A stretch of DNA of 52,260 bases from NCBI RefSeq assembly GCF_905233635.1, contig NZ_CAJODG010000008.1, positions 1 through 52,260 of the forward strand, given 5' to 3'. Positions 42,201 to 49,931 of this stretch are shown one piece after another. Below the pieces are notes generated by a model. That model did not search any database and was not told where the DNA came from. It saw only the letters and a list, made by a program, of their open reading frames with translations. Source of the DNA: Selenomonas sp. AE3005. GTDB taxonomy: Bacteria > Bacillota > Negativicutes > Selenomonadales > Selenomonadaceae. Numbering within the stretch: position 1 is the first letter of the stretch; every line of letters begins with the position of its first letter. The translations under genes were made by a program, and so were the position numbers.

Positions 42201-43510
42201 CCGATACTGCCGTCTTTGACAAAGAAACACTTCATGTCCTGACCGCCAATATCCAGTACAAAGGTCACTTCCGGGCAGAATTCCTGCGCTGCCCGCAAAT
42301 GCGCAAAGGTTTCTACCTCACCGCCATCGGCATGCAGAGCCGCCTTGACAATGGCTTCACCATAGCCCGTGGTCATGGTGCTGGCAATGTAAGTATTTGC
42401 AGGCATCGCCTGATAGAGTGCCTGTATCTCCTTGACTACCGTAGTCAGCGGCGAACCCTGATTACTGCCATAGGATGTATAGAGTATTTCCTTGTCCCGG
42501 CCGATGGCCGTTATCTTCGTGGTAGTGGAACCGGCATCTATGCCCACGTACAAGGGGCCTTGATAGGTGCTAAGCTCACCACGCTTAACCCTGTCCTTGT
42601 CATGCCGTTCCTTAAATTCCCGATATTCTGTCTCATCGGCAAAAAGCGTAAAGTCCGCTTTACGCGTTTCGCTGGCTGCGGCTGATTTGGCCTCAGCAAT
42701 ACCCTGTTCGAGTCTGGCCACATCGATGACTTGCGCCTCTTCCGACAACGCCGCCCCCATGGCCACAAAGTAATTGCCGTAATCGACATTTACCACATGT
42801 TCTGCGTCGAGGTTCAACGTCTTGATGAACCGCTGGCGCAGTGCCGGCAGGAAGTGCAGCGGGCCGCCCAAAAAGGCTACATGTCCATCAATGGGACGCC
42901 CCTGTGCCAGGTTGCCAATGGTTTGATTGACGACTGCCTGGAAAATTGACAGCGCGATATCAGCTTTTGCGGCCCCGTCATTCATCAGAGCCTGAATGTC
43001 CGTTTTGGCAAACACACCACACCGGGAGGCAATAGTATAAATCTGCTGGCCCTTTTCTGCCAGAGCATTAAGGCCGGCAGCATCTGTGGACAGCAGGGAG
43101 GCCATGTGGTCGATAAAGGAGCCAGTACCGCCGGCACAAACCCCATTCATGCGCTGCTCCGGCGCTTCGCCAAAATAAGTTATTTTGGCATCCTCGCCGC
43201 CGAGTTCCACAACAGTATCGGTTTGCGGAATGAGATTCTTTACCGCTGCTGCACACGCGATAACCTCCTGCACAAACGGCAGGCCGATACGCTGGGCAAT
43301 ACCCATGCCAGCAGACCCGGTCAGGGCAAAGGTGAATTTACGCTCACCCACAATAGATTTTAACTGGGTAAGATTTTCCTGCAGGGCACTGCCGATTTCC
43401 GAGAAATGGCGCGCGTAGTTTTTATACAGGATGTTCTTTTCATGGTCCAGAACAACCAGCTTGATGGTCGTAGAGCCCACATCTATACCCACATTTAAAA
43501 GGGACTTCAT
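39254..43510 (-). CDS. Giant 2-hydroxyacyl-CoA dehydratase activase-like protein
   Basis: 1418 residues. Two BadF/HgdC-type ATPase domains in tandem (first from VGIDVGSTTIKLVVLD near 8, second from YVGIDAGSTTTKITAIG near 320), each with the GGEDAK or GGQDMK motif and a cysteine-bearing GTGSF/GCGSF loop that in HgdC holds the bridging 4Fe-4S cluster. A cysteine-rich stretch (YRCKGCGNSC, then GNRCERGIGG) leads into DUF2229-like and HgdB-like dehydratase-type regions with more cysteines (CGACRATNY, CLQPFGCLPNH). Probably an ATP-driven iron-sulfur electron pump or reductase; the reaction is not established. ATG at 43510 behind AGGTGG. Monocistronic. Confidence 0.87.
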   Translation of the reverse strand: MKSLLNVGIDVGSTTIKLVVLDHEKNILYKNYARHFSEIGSALQENLTQLKSIVGERKFTFALTGSAGMGIAQRIGLPFVQEVIACAAAVKNLIPQTDTVVELGGEDAKITYFGEAPEQRMNGVCAGGTGSFIDHMASLLSTDAAGLNALAEKGQQIYTIASRCGVFAKTDIQALMNDGAAKADIALSIFQAVVNQTIGNLAQGRPIDGHVAFLGGPLHFLPALRQRFIKTLNLDAEHVVNVDYGNYFVAMGAALSEEAQVIDVARLEQGIAEAKSAAASETRKADFTLFADETEYREFKERHDKDRVKRGELSTYQGPLYVGIDAGSTTTKITAIGRDKEILYTSYGSNQGSPLTTVVKEIQALYQAMPANTYIASTMTTGYGEAIVKAALHADGGEVETFAHLRAAQEFCPEVTFVLDIGGQDMKCFFVKDGSIGNITLNEACSAGCGSFIQNFAEGLSMTPAEFAQKALTSKAPVDLGTRCTVFMNSKVKQAQKEGAEVADISAGIAFSVIKNALFKVMQLKDVRELGDHIVVQGGTFYNDAVLRCLEKLLDREVIRPDIAGLMGAYGAAILALESGQEKSELLPADKLADFKVETSSYRCKGCGNSCLITMQKFPDGGKYFTGNRCERGIGGSRQTEEETPNIYAYKYKRVFKYYRPLEHPSRGTIGIPRVLNMYEDYPFWFTFLTFLGYRVELSGKSSAKMYYKGMATVPSDSLCYPAKITHGHIMDLVEKGVKKIFYPCAPYNMEDTVNESDNHFNCPIVASYAENIRGNMDVLREQDIDFIQPFLPIHDKKGLTQRLFEEMGKKEGISRQEISAAVEAAYIEIEHYREDVRAYGRRILERIETTGEQAILLVGRPYHVDPEINHGIPEMIQSYKLPILSEDAVYHLPVKSRKLKVVNQWSYHARLYHAAQFVAEHPNLTLIQFSSFGCGLDALTTEQVKDILERHQRIYTMIKLDEVSNLGAARIRLRSLMAALARKKPFPYREVAEIERPHFTEDCKKTHTVLAPQMAPIHFELFKTVLNKHGLRAVIPPMPDKKAIDTGLRYVHNDMCYPAIVVIGQLISALKDGLCDPDHTSIMLFQTCGACRATNYLSVLRQALKHAGFPQVPVFAVHGLKEETDSFHMGRNMLVDAIKAAVYGDTLMNVRNRTMPYEITKGSTKALFNKWMERAKEELVKGNYFRFQRNIKAMVKEFDNLPVDENLWKPKVGIVGEILVKYHPVANNHIEKVLMDEGAEVVMPDFVDFFLYSAYDPIARHDLLAGSYRDEFFGKMFIKMIEFFRRPMKKALADSRHFQPPHSIYQTAQLASRHVSLGNMAGEGWFLTGEMVKLIDSGVPNVVCLQPFGCLPNHITGKGVMHELRNAYKGANITAIDCDAGSSEVNQLNRLKLMLAVAKERGPQQEKKEDKDLAINR

Positions 43511-43562
43511 TGTTTCACCACCTGAAATGTTTCCAAATAAACCTTTTACAGGTTCCTTACAT

Positions 43563-43591
43563 ATTTTACTCGATTCAAAGATTAGGCGCAA
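43563..43591 (-). promoter_or_regulatory. Promoter of the giant activase-like gene
   Basis: Minus strand TTGCGC (43586-43591), 17-bp spacer, TAAAAT (43563-43568). Confidence 0.6.
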
Positions 43592-43629
43592 GTTAAATTG
43601 TCACAATTGTCCCCTTTCGGCATTGCCAG

Positions 43630-44406
43630 TCAGTACTCAACCTTATACAAATAAAGGCCGCAGGCTGGCGCAGTCGCACTGGCCTGCTGTCTGTCCAGAC
43701 TGGCCAGAATCTGGCCAAAGCGCTCCACACTTATGCGCCCCAGCCCCACATTAGCCACGGTGCCGATAATATTACGCACCATGTGGTAGAGAAAGCCATT
43801 GCCATACAGGGTAAACTCCAGTATATCCCCGGGGCATTCTTCGACTTTAGCCTCATAAATGGTGCGTATGGGGCTCATCGGTGCGCCGCCGGCCGCCCGA
43901 AACGCGCTAAAATCATGCTCCCCTTCGAGCAGGTGCAATGCCGCCTGCATCCGGGCTGTGTCCAAAGGGCGGCGTTCATACCAGGCATAACGGGCCGTCA
44001 GGGGATTAGGCGTCTCTCCCTGCTGAATGCGGTAAATATAGGTTTTGGCCTTGGCACTGTGCCGGGCACTGAAGTCCCCAGCCGCCTCCCAGGCCTCCTT
44101 CACCGTAATATCCGGCGGCAGCAGGCTGTTGACTGCCTGGGCAACTCTCTCTATGGGAATCCGCCCATTGGTAAAGAAATTCACCACCTGCCCGTAGGCA
44201 TGCACCCCGGCGTCTGTGCGGCCGGAGGCGGCCAGTTCAATGCTGTCGCCAAACACCATGGCCAGTTTTTCCTCCAGCACGTTTTGCACAGCTGTAATCG
44301 GCGGCGACTGCCGCTGAAAGCCATGATAGGCCGTGCCATCATAAGCTACCGTCAGGGCAACATTGCGCCGCCGTGCTTTCATTTCTGCTTTATGCTCTGG
44401 TTTCAT
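43630..44406 (-). CDS. truA: tRNA pseudouridine synthase A
   Basis: 258 residues. Modifies U38-U40 in the anticodon stem of many tRNAs. The catalytic aspartate is in SGRTDAGVHAYGQ (about 62), with YDGTAYHGFQRQ at the start and FLYHMVRNIIGT near 210. Its ATG overlaps the ecfT stop (ATGA), so it is translated with the ECF genes, the usual Firmicute order. No clear ribosome-binding site of its own. Confidence 0.95.
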   Translation of the reverse strand: MKPEHKAEMKARRRNVALTVAYDGTAYHGFQRQSPPITAVQNVLEEKLAMVFGDSIELAASGRTDAGVHAYGQVVNFFTNGRIPIERVAQAVNSLLPPDITVKEAWEAAGDFSARHSAKAKTYIYRIQQGETPNPLTARYAWYERRPLDTARMQAALHLLEGEHDFSAFRAAGGAPMSPIRTIYEAKVEECPGDILEFTLYGNGFLYHMVRNIIGTVANVGLGRISVERFGQILASLDRQQASATAPACGLYLYKVEY

Positions 44407-45200
44407 ATATAAAGGCTGACTCCCATCACCATACTAAATACCACAAAGGCTGCCATGGCCCAGTAATCCACACGTCTGATCCGCAATTCCTTCATCCGGG
44501 TACGTCCCTGACCGCCACGATAACACCGGGCCTCCATGGCCAGGGCCAGTTCATCAGCCCGGCGGAAAGCCGACAAAAACAGGGGCACGAGAATCGGCAC
44601 CATGTTTTTCAACCGTTTCAGAATATTACCGGTCGTAAAGTCAGCGCCCCGTGATTGCTGCGCTTTCATGATTTTGTCCGTTTCGCTGATAAGCGTAGGG
44701 ATAAACCGCAGGGCGATGGTCATCATCATCGCCAGTTCATGCGCCGGCAGGCCGACACGTTTACCGGGAGCCAGCAGGCTCTCCAGGGCGTCTGTCAGCT
44801 GCAGGGGACTGGTCGTAAAGGTCAGCAGGGTGGACAGCAGTATCAGCAGCAGCAGGCGCAGGCTGATCAGCGTCCCCTGCACCACACCTTCCTGCGTGAT
44901 TGCAAAATACCACACACGTGCCAGTTCCTGTCCAGGATGACTGAATAAATGAATGACAAACGTAAATATGACAATCCACCACAACGGCTTTAAAGAACGC
45001 AGCACGAGCCGCACCGGCACGCCGGACAGAAAAATAAGCAACCCTGTCACCACGGTTATAAAAGCATAGGCCGGGCCACTGGTGAAAACAAAGACTTCTA
45101 TAAGCATTAACAACAGCAGTACCAGCTTAACCCGGGCGTCAAGCCTGTGCAGGACAGAATCGCCCGGGAAATACTGACCCAGCATAATATTATTTAACAT
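44403..45200 (-). CDS. ecfT: ECF transporter T component (EcfT)
   Basis: 265-residue membrane protein that couples the two ATPases to vitamin-binding S components. Several TM helices in the first half, then the cytoplasmic coupling helices with the Ala-Arg-Gly-type signatures, seen here as QSRGAD (near 200) and MEARCYRGG (near 236). ATG at 45200 behind GGAGG, overlapping ecfA2 by 11 bp. No S component gene adjoins, as usual for the shared (group II) module. Confidence 0.95.
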   Translation of the reverse strand: MLNNIMLGQYFPGDSVLHRLDARVKLVLLLLMLIEVFVFTSGPAYAFITVVTGLLIFLSGVPVRLVLRSLKPLWWIVIFTFVIHLFSHPGQELARVWYFAITQEGVVQGTLISLRLLLLILLSTLLTFTTSPLQLTDALESLLAPGKRVGLPAHELAMMMTIALRFIPTLISETDKIMKAQQSRGADFTTGNILKRLKNMVPILVPLFLSAFRRADELALAMEARCYRGGQGRTRMKELRIRRVDYWAMAAFVVFSMVMGVSLYI

Positions 45201-46056
45201 GAAAAACCTCCAACAGGGACTGCAGCCCCTCTTCCGGTGTCAGTACATGAGCATTGACGGGCAGGCCGGCAGCAGACAGCCGCTGCATCATGACAGCAAT
45301 CTGCGGCGGCCGCAGTCCAGCCTGTCTTAATAAGTTGTCCTGGGCAAAAACTTCCCGGGGCGTTCCCTGTGCAGCCACTTTCCCCTGCGCCATAATAATG
45401 ACATTATCCGCCAATTTCGCGATGTCCTCCATGCTATGGGAAACCATCACTATGGTCATGTTCTGCTCCTTGTGCAGCCGTTTAATCTGCTGCAGCAGTT
45501 CCTCCCGGCCGGACGGGTCCAGACCGGCCGCCGGTTCATCGAGTACAAGATACTTAGGCCTCATGGCCAGCACGCCGGCAATGGCTGCCCGGCGCATTTG
45601 GCCGCCGCTGAGTGAAAACGGCGAGCGGTCATGATATGTATCATAATCAAGACCGACAATGCCCATAGCCTCCCGGACGCGCTGGTCTATTTCTTCTGCG
45701 GATAATTCCTGATTAGCCGGACCAAAGGCGATATCCGCTGCTATAGTTTCCTCAAACAGCTGGTTTTCCGCATACTGAAAGACCATGCCCACCTGCTGAC
45801 GGGCTTTTTGCGCCTGCTGACGCCCCGTCTTGCTCCTGTCACCGATATTCACGCCATCCACCAGCACTTCACCGCTTGTGGGCGTAATGAGGCCGTTTAA
45901 GTGCTGTACCAGCGTGGATTTTCCCGAGCCGGTATGTCCGGCGATAGCCGTAAAACTCCCCTCCGGAATGGTAAGGCTTACATCGGCCAGCGCCACCCGT
46001 TCAAAGGGTGTTTTGGGCATATATACATAAGTTACGTTTTTTACTTCAATGGACAT
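45190..46056 (-). CDS. ecfA2: ECF transporter ATPase EcfA2
   Basis: 288-residue ABC ATPase. Walker A GHTGSGKST (about 40-48), Q-loop MVFQYAENQLFEE, signature LSGGQMRR, Walker B YLVLDEPAAGLDP, H-loop SHSMED. Powers vitamin uptake with EcfA1 and EcfT. ATG at 46056 follows GGAGG; both ends overlap their neighbours by 11 bp. Confidence 0.95.
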   Translation of the reverse strand: MSIEVKNVTYVYMPKTPFERVALADVSLTIPEGSFTAIAGHTGSGKSTLVQHLNGLITPTSGEVLVDGVNIGDRSKTGRQQAQKARQQVGMVFQYAENQLFEETIAADIAFGPANQELSAEEIDQRVREAMGIVGLDYDTYHDRSPFSLSGGQMRRAAIAGVLAMRPKYLVLDEPAAGLDPSGREELLQQIKRLHKEQNMTIVMVSHSMEDIAKLADNVIIMAQGKVAAQGTPREVFAQDNLLRQAGLRPPQIAVMMQRLSAAGLPVNAHVLTPEEGLQSLLEVFHVK

Positions 46057-46888
46057 AAGCTGCCTCCAGCGCTGTTACCAAATCATCTTCCGTCAGTATA
46101 TCCTGCGGCAAATTAAGCCCATGCTGCCGCAGTTTCCAGGCCAGTTCTACAGCTAAGGGCACAGCGAGTCCCAATTTGCGCAAGGGTTCGGCCTTGGCAA
46201 ACACCTGTTGCGGCGTCCCCGTCTGCACTATATGCCCGGCCTGCATGACAAAAACTTTATCTGCCTGGGCCGCCTCGTCCATGAAATGGGTGATACAAAT
46301 AACCGTCAGCCCCTTTTCCTCATGCAGGCGCTGCACGGCCGCCATGACCTCCTGACGGCCTTCAGGGTCCAGCATCGCGGTAGCCTCGTCCAAAATCAGG
46401 CATTTCGTATTCATGGCCAAAGCCCCGGCAATGGCCACCCGCTGTTTTTGACCGCCTGAGAGCAAATGCGGGGCAAACTGACGGAAATCCTCCATGCCTA
46501 CGGCAGCCAAAGCGCGGCTCACCCGGCGGCGGATTTCCGCCGGTTTCATACCCAGATTTTCCGGCCCAAAAGCCACATCGTCCTCGACCAGCCCGGCAAT
46601 GAGCTGATTATCAGGATTCTGAAAGACCATACCCACCTGCTGACGAATCTGCCATAATTCCTCAGCATTGGCTGTATTCAGCCCGGCCACCAGACATTGC
46701 CCCTTATCTGGCAGCAGGAGGCCGTTGATATGCCGGGCCAGCGTTGATTTCCCGGAACCATTGGCCCCGAGCACAGCGACAAACTCGCCTTCCTCCACCG
46801 TCAGGTTAACGTTATCAAGGGCGCATAATTCCTGCTCCGTCCCCCGATGATATATATGTGAAAGATTTTTTATCTCAATAAATGCCAT
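46046..46888 (-). CDS. ecfA1: ECF transporter ATPase EcfA1
   Basis: 280-residue ABC ATPase. Walker A GANGSGKST, Q-loop MVFQNPDNQL, signature LSGGQKQR, Walker B CLILDEATAMLDP, H-loop THFMDE. The ATG at 46888 behind AGAGG is preferred over an upstream start eleven codons earlier. In most Firmicutes this gene follows rplQ directly; here about 5 kb separates them. Confidence 0.95.
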   Translation of the reverse strand: MAFIEIKNLSHIYHRGTEQELCALDNVNLTVEEGEFVAVLGANGSGKSTLARHINGLLLPDKGQCLVAGLNTANAEELWQIRQQVGMVFQNPDNQLIAGLVEDDVAFGPENLGMKPAEIRRRVSRALAAVGMEDFRQFAPHLLSGGQKQRVAIAGALAMNTKCLILDEATAMLDPEGRQEVMAAVQRLHEEKGLTVICITHFMDEAAQADKVFVMQAGHIVQTGTPQQVFAKAEPLRKLGLAVPLAVELAWKLRQHGLNLPQDILTEDDLVTALEAAYVH

Positions 46889-47072
46889 TCCAAAACCTCT
46901 TATATTATTAAATACAAACAATCACATTATAACGCCGTTGCCCCAGTTTTGCCATAGGCAAAACTTCCTCTTGGCGTTGCAACGAGTCAGCAGCTATGCT
47001 CGCCGCCTGTTTTGATATTTGTTCCCCGCCTGATGAGGCGTGGGACATTTTTATTCCATAACTTAGAATAAT
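46889..47072 (-). promoter_or_regulatory. Upstream region of the ECF operon with promoter and dyad
   Basis: A TATAAT lies at 46926-46931 on the minus strand. A perfect 9-bp inverted repeat AGTTTTGCC-ATA-GGCAAAACT (46945-46965) covers the place where a -35 box would be (a weak TGGCAA, 46949-46954, 17 bp away). It may be an operator or a small hairpin. The remaining sequence up to 47072 shows no gene. Confidence 0.5.
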
Positions 47073-47112
47073 AACCCCCTGACAGACTGCTTGCTTACAG
47101 CTGTCAGGGGTT
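47073..47112 (-). terminator. Desulfoferrodoxin gene terminator
   Basis: Stem AACCCCTGACAG/CTGTCAGGGGTT with one extra C bulged, loop of about 15 nt; the T tract after it is weak (TTATTATT). Confidence 0.6.
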
Positions 47113-47115
47113 CTT

Positions 47116-47505
47116 TCAGCACATATCTTTTTTCCACAAACCGTGCAGATTGCAATACTCAAATACAGCCACCGGTTCATCACCCTCGGCGAGTCTGAAC
47201 ACCGCCATCGGTTTATCCGCCGGTGTCAGATGCCGCATCAAGCCTCCCTGTTTCGTCTGCACATGAATCCACTCAATAAAATGCTCCGGTGTCATGGGAT
47301 GCTCCACTGAACCTACCGTAACTTTCAGTACGCCGGCTGCCTGGTCGTATGCCACCACCGGTACGTGTTTTTCCTGAGCGGCGTCAGTAGTATTAGCCGT
47401 CAATTCCTGCATACCCTGGCCACAACACACCAGCTCGCCTTTGCCATCATGAATCAGGCCTATAAGGTTGCCACAAACATTACAACGATAAAATCTGCTT
47501 GCCAT
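47116..47505 (-). CDS. dfx: Desulfoferrodoxin (superoxide reductase)
   Basis: 129-residue iron protein that reduces superoxide to hydrogen peroxide in anaerobes. Desulforedoxin-type Fe(Cys)4 site: C8, C11, C27, C28 (RCNVCG, LVCCGQG). Superoxide reductase site with four His and one Cys: H47 (HVPVV), HPM and HFIEWI histidines, and C/H in YCNLHGLW. ATG at 47505 is seven bases after GGAGG; the long upstream open frame is not part of the gene. Divergent from the DNA glycosylase gene. Confidence 0.95.
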   Translation of the reverse strand: MASRFYRCNVCGNLIGLIHDGKGELVCCGQGMQELTANTTDAAQEKHVPVVAYDQAAGVLKVTVGSVEHPMTPEHFIEWIHVQTKQGGLMRHLTPADKPMAVFRLAEGDEPVAVFEYCNLHGLWKKDMC

Positions 47506-47665
47506 ACCTTTCCCTCCATATTCATAATACACAAAACAATCTGCAGTTTTATTGTACAGGACAACCGTGAAAAAAACAAGGAAGCCAGCTCCCGGCAATA
47601 ATAGCTCTATGCGTTTACCGGCAGGCGTGGTATGATAAAGGCAAATCATTTCAGGCGGTGATAAC

Positions 47666-48190
47666 TTGTCCACAACAAATTCCTATTGCACAGGCTTTAT
47701 GCCCAGCATTGACGAAAACTGCACGCATATTATCCTCGGCTCTATGCCCAGCGTGGCCTCTCTCGGTGCGAATCAATATTACGCTCATCCTCAGAACCGT
47801 TTTTGGCCGCTGATGGCCAAAATTCTGGAAAACACAGCCGCGCCAGCAGTCTATGAACAGCGACTAAAAATGCTGCTGCGCCATCACATTGCCCTATGGG
47901 ATTCCATTGCCTCCTGCGAACGGAAAGGCAGCCTTGACTCAGCCATAAAAAACGAGCAGGGCAACGATTTTTCTGCCCTGCTTGCAAAATATCCACATAT
48001 TCATACCATCTGTTTCAATGGCGGCAAATCCTGCCAATGCTTTAAGAAATACAATAAGGCACTTCTAGACCGGCCTGATATCCATTTCTATAAGCTGCCC
48101 TCCACCAGCCCGGCCAACGCCCGCTGGACATTCGAGCAACTGGAAGAGGCATGGAAGATTATATTGAAGCACGAATATAGCTCCACCTGA
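47666..48190 (+). CDS. DNA-deoxyinosine glycosylase (UDG family 6, HDG type)
   Basis: 174 residues of the uracil-DNA-glycosylase fold. The N-terminal motif is IILGSMPSVASLGANQYYAHPQNRFWPLM (given in full as two parts: IILGSMPSVASL and QYYAHPQNRFWP), followed by ALWDSIASCERKGSLDS and the late LPSTSPANARW motif. Family 6 enzymes remove hypoxanthine (deaminated adenine) from DNA. I use the TTG at 47666, five bases after AGGCGGTG, because family members start about this far before GSMP; an ATG at 47699 is the alternative. First gene of the accessory segment on the plus strand. Confidence 0.85.
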   Translation: MSTTNSYCTGFMPSIDENCTHIILGSMPSVASLGANQYYAHPQNRFWPLMAKILENTAAPAVYEQRLKMLLRHHIALWDSIASCERKGSLDSAIKNEQGNDFSALLAKYPHIHTICFNGGKSCQCFKKYNKALLDRPDIHFYKLPSTSPANARWTFEQLEEAWKIILKHEYSST

Positions 48191-48219
48191 CATACTTATG
48201 GATAACTGGTAAATCCCTC

Positions 48220-49188
48220 TCATTTCCGTAGCAGCTTTGGCATAACAGATAAAATCTTCTCCTTAATCTTTTCATGCAGATACACCGGATTTAGTTTCTT
48301 CTTGCTATATTGTAAATAAGTATCTGCCGTCTTATTTACTAATAACTGTGTGAAATACTGTTCCCAACTGAAATAAATCCTGCTGTCAATATATTTTTCT
48401 GGTTCCGCCAAAATATCCTGTACACTCCTGCTGTCTAATAACTCAGCCTGTAAAAGCATCCATTCAAAAGACTCCGGCAAGTATAGCACAACATTCTTAT
48501 TCTGTCTGGACAAATGATAAAGTCTATTCATTTCTGCACCGAAAGCCGCACCATCGGCGATAACACATAGCATTCCAGCAGTTCTACCATACTTCTTCAC
48601 ACATTCATATATATTGGATTTTCCGGCAGCGCTTATACACTTCAGCCTCTTTTCTGCTGTTACAGCATGAAAAAAGTCATAACCGGAATTGGAATCCTCC
48701 ACAATAAACATTTGCGGTGAAACCGTATTTACAATATTACTGCCATAAATACGGTACATTTCCTGAAACACTTTCCGGGTATCCTTATATTTACCAGATG
48801 AATGTATACCATATATTTCATCGACGCTATAAGGCAGGTTGTACAAATTTTCCCGGGTAATGAGCACATAGTAATTATCTGAATCTTTTATAGCCGAGGC
48901 AAATTCTTCGCTTTTGACAAAATGATTTCCCTCATCAATAAAAACTATACTCCCTTCAATACCGGATAGTACAGCCTGCCAGTTACGCCCTTCCAATACT
49001 ACGCAGGGAACATCACAGATTACATCAATACCGCTGTCGCTGCCCAAATTCATGTTTTGCCGTACCATGTCCACCAAAGTTGTCTTCCCAGTGGCACTGC
49101 TCCCCATAATAATCGTTATATTGCGTTTTATGTCCAGCTCATAATGTAGTTTATTGTTTTGCACAACTATCCTGTGACGGCCAATCAT
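48220..49188 (-). CDS. P-loop ATPase of unknown function, paired with a DUF4869-like gene
   Basis: 322 residues. Walker A GSSATGKT at 29-36 and Walker B-like IVFIDEGNHF at 81-90 give an AAA/ABC-like ATPase core of about 130 residues; a larger C-terminal region (about 150-322) has no motif I recognise. No transmembrane segment. Start ATG at 49188 overlaps the stop of the preceding gene (ATGA). Two-gene units of this kind occur in accessory regions of Firmicutes; I do not know a function. The GC content appears lower than in the core genes. Confidence 0.7.
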   Translation of the reverse strand: MIGRHRIVVQNNKLHYELDIKRNITIIMGSSATGKTTLVDMVRQNMNLGSDSGIDVICDVPCVVLEGRNWQAVLSGIEGSIVFIDEGNHFVKSEEFASAIKDSDNYYVLITRENLYNLPYSVDEIYGIHSSGKYKDTRKVFQEMYRIYGSNIVNTVSPQMFIVEDSNSGYDFFHAVTAEKRLKCISAAGKSNIYECVKKYGRTAGMLCVIADGAAFGAEMNRLYHLSRQNKNVVLYLPESFEWMLLQAELLDSRSVQDILAEPEKYIDSRIYFSWEQYFTQLLVNKTADTYLQYSKKKLNPVYLHEKIKEKILSVMPKLLRK

Positions 49189-49625
49189 ACATAGTCACCT
49201 GCAACATTCACAAATTCTCTCATATTATGAACAACGGTTCCCGTATTTACAATCTGAGCTTCAAAGCCGTTTTCCCCAAAATCCATGATATGGCGAAGAT
49301 TTATCGTTAAATCTTTTTTTTGCGCGATTTGCAAAATCCACTTCGCGCAATTATCCCCACAAGCCGAGGCGTTGAAGATTCGTCCACTGTTATCATACGC
49401 CATGAGAATAAGTGTTTTTACCCCACCGGACAATTCTTTCAAAGATATTGGCCCCAAAACAGGACTCTGCACCAGATGCACATCCACAATCTCCGAATTG
49501 TCTACATCCTTCACCATTGCCTTAGTAAAGGGTGTCTTTAGCCATTCATCTTCATAACGGTTATCAAAATAAACAGGCGGATGATAAACCGCCTCAGCCA
49601 TATCGCCTAAAAATATTTTCAGCAT
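49185..49625 (-). CDS. DUF4869-like protein
   Basis: 146 residues. The opening MLKIFLGDMAEAVYHPPVYFDN, the early EDEWLKT and later DVDNSEIVDVHLVQSP and LSGGVKTLILM resemble, from memory, the family DUF4869. No catalytic motif is obvious. It is the first gene of the pair; its ribosome-binding site (GAGGTG) is rather far from the ATG at 49625. Confidence 0.6.
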   Translation of the reverse strand: MLKIFLGDMAEAVYHPPVYFDNRYEDEWLKTPFTKAMVKDVDNSEIVDVHLVQSPVLGPISLKELSGGVKTLILMAYDNSGRIFNASACGDNCAKWILQIAQKKDLTINLRHIMDFGENGFEAQIVNTGTVVHNMREFVNVAGDYV

Positions 49626-49676
49626 AGACTTCTAGCACCTCACTTTCCTACCATCATTGTAGCACAACAGACAAGA

Positions 49677-49716
49677 CAAAAAAAGCCTTGGCAGTCTGTA
49701 TCAAACTGCCAAGGCT
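49677..49716 (-). terminator. Terminator after the FtsZ remnant
   Basis: Perfect 12-bp stem AGCCTTGGCAGT with complement (49684-49695, 49705-49716), then seven T on the minus strand. Confidence 0.9.
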
Positions 49717-49725
49717 TCTATTGCT

Positions 49726-49917
49726 TTAATTCTGTACCAAAATATCGACTGTGACACAAGCACCTAGGGAGTTATCAAGTCCAGCTCCCCAAATAATGTT
49801 ACAATCAGTCGGTGCCGGTTCTGCCACCATTTCCGAAACCTCTAAAATTTCATACATACTCAAATTGTCCACACTGCCGTTTACATTGAGTATGATTTCA
49901 TAATAAAAGCGCCAACA
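49726..49917 (-). pseudogene. FtsZ-family C-terminal fragment
   Basis: An uninterrupted 63-codon frame ends at the stop 49726-49728. It reads EIILNVNGSVDNLSMYEILE, then CNIIWGAGLDNSLG and VTVDILVQN, matching the end of the FtsZ GTPase core (compare ITGG-dlsL-Ev, NIIWG-DesLG, VTVIATG of FtsZ). The GTP-binding N-terminal two thirds are absent, an in-frame stop (49918-49920) lies directly before it, and there is no good start codon. It stands between a very AT-rich gene and a strong terminator, so it looks like the tail of a gene cut by an insertion. Confidence 0.7.
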
Positions 49918-49931
49918 TTAATTTGTATTTC

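Noticed and set aside
46908..47183. 91-codon minus-strand frame before ecfA1
   Set aside because: It crosses the desulfoferrodoxin terminator and part of its coding end; the protein looks random and has no ribosome-binding site.
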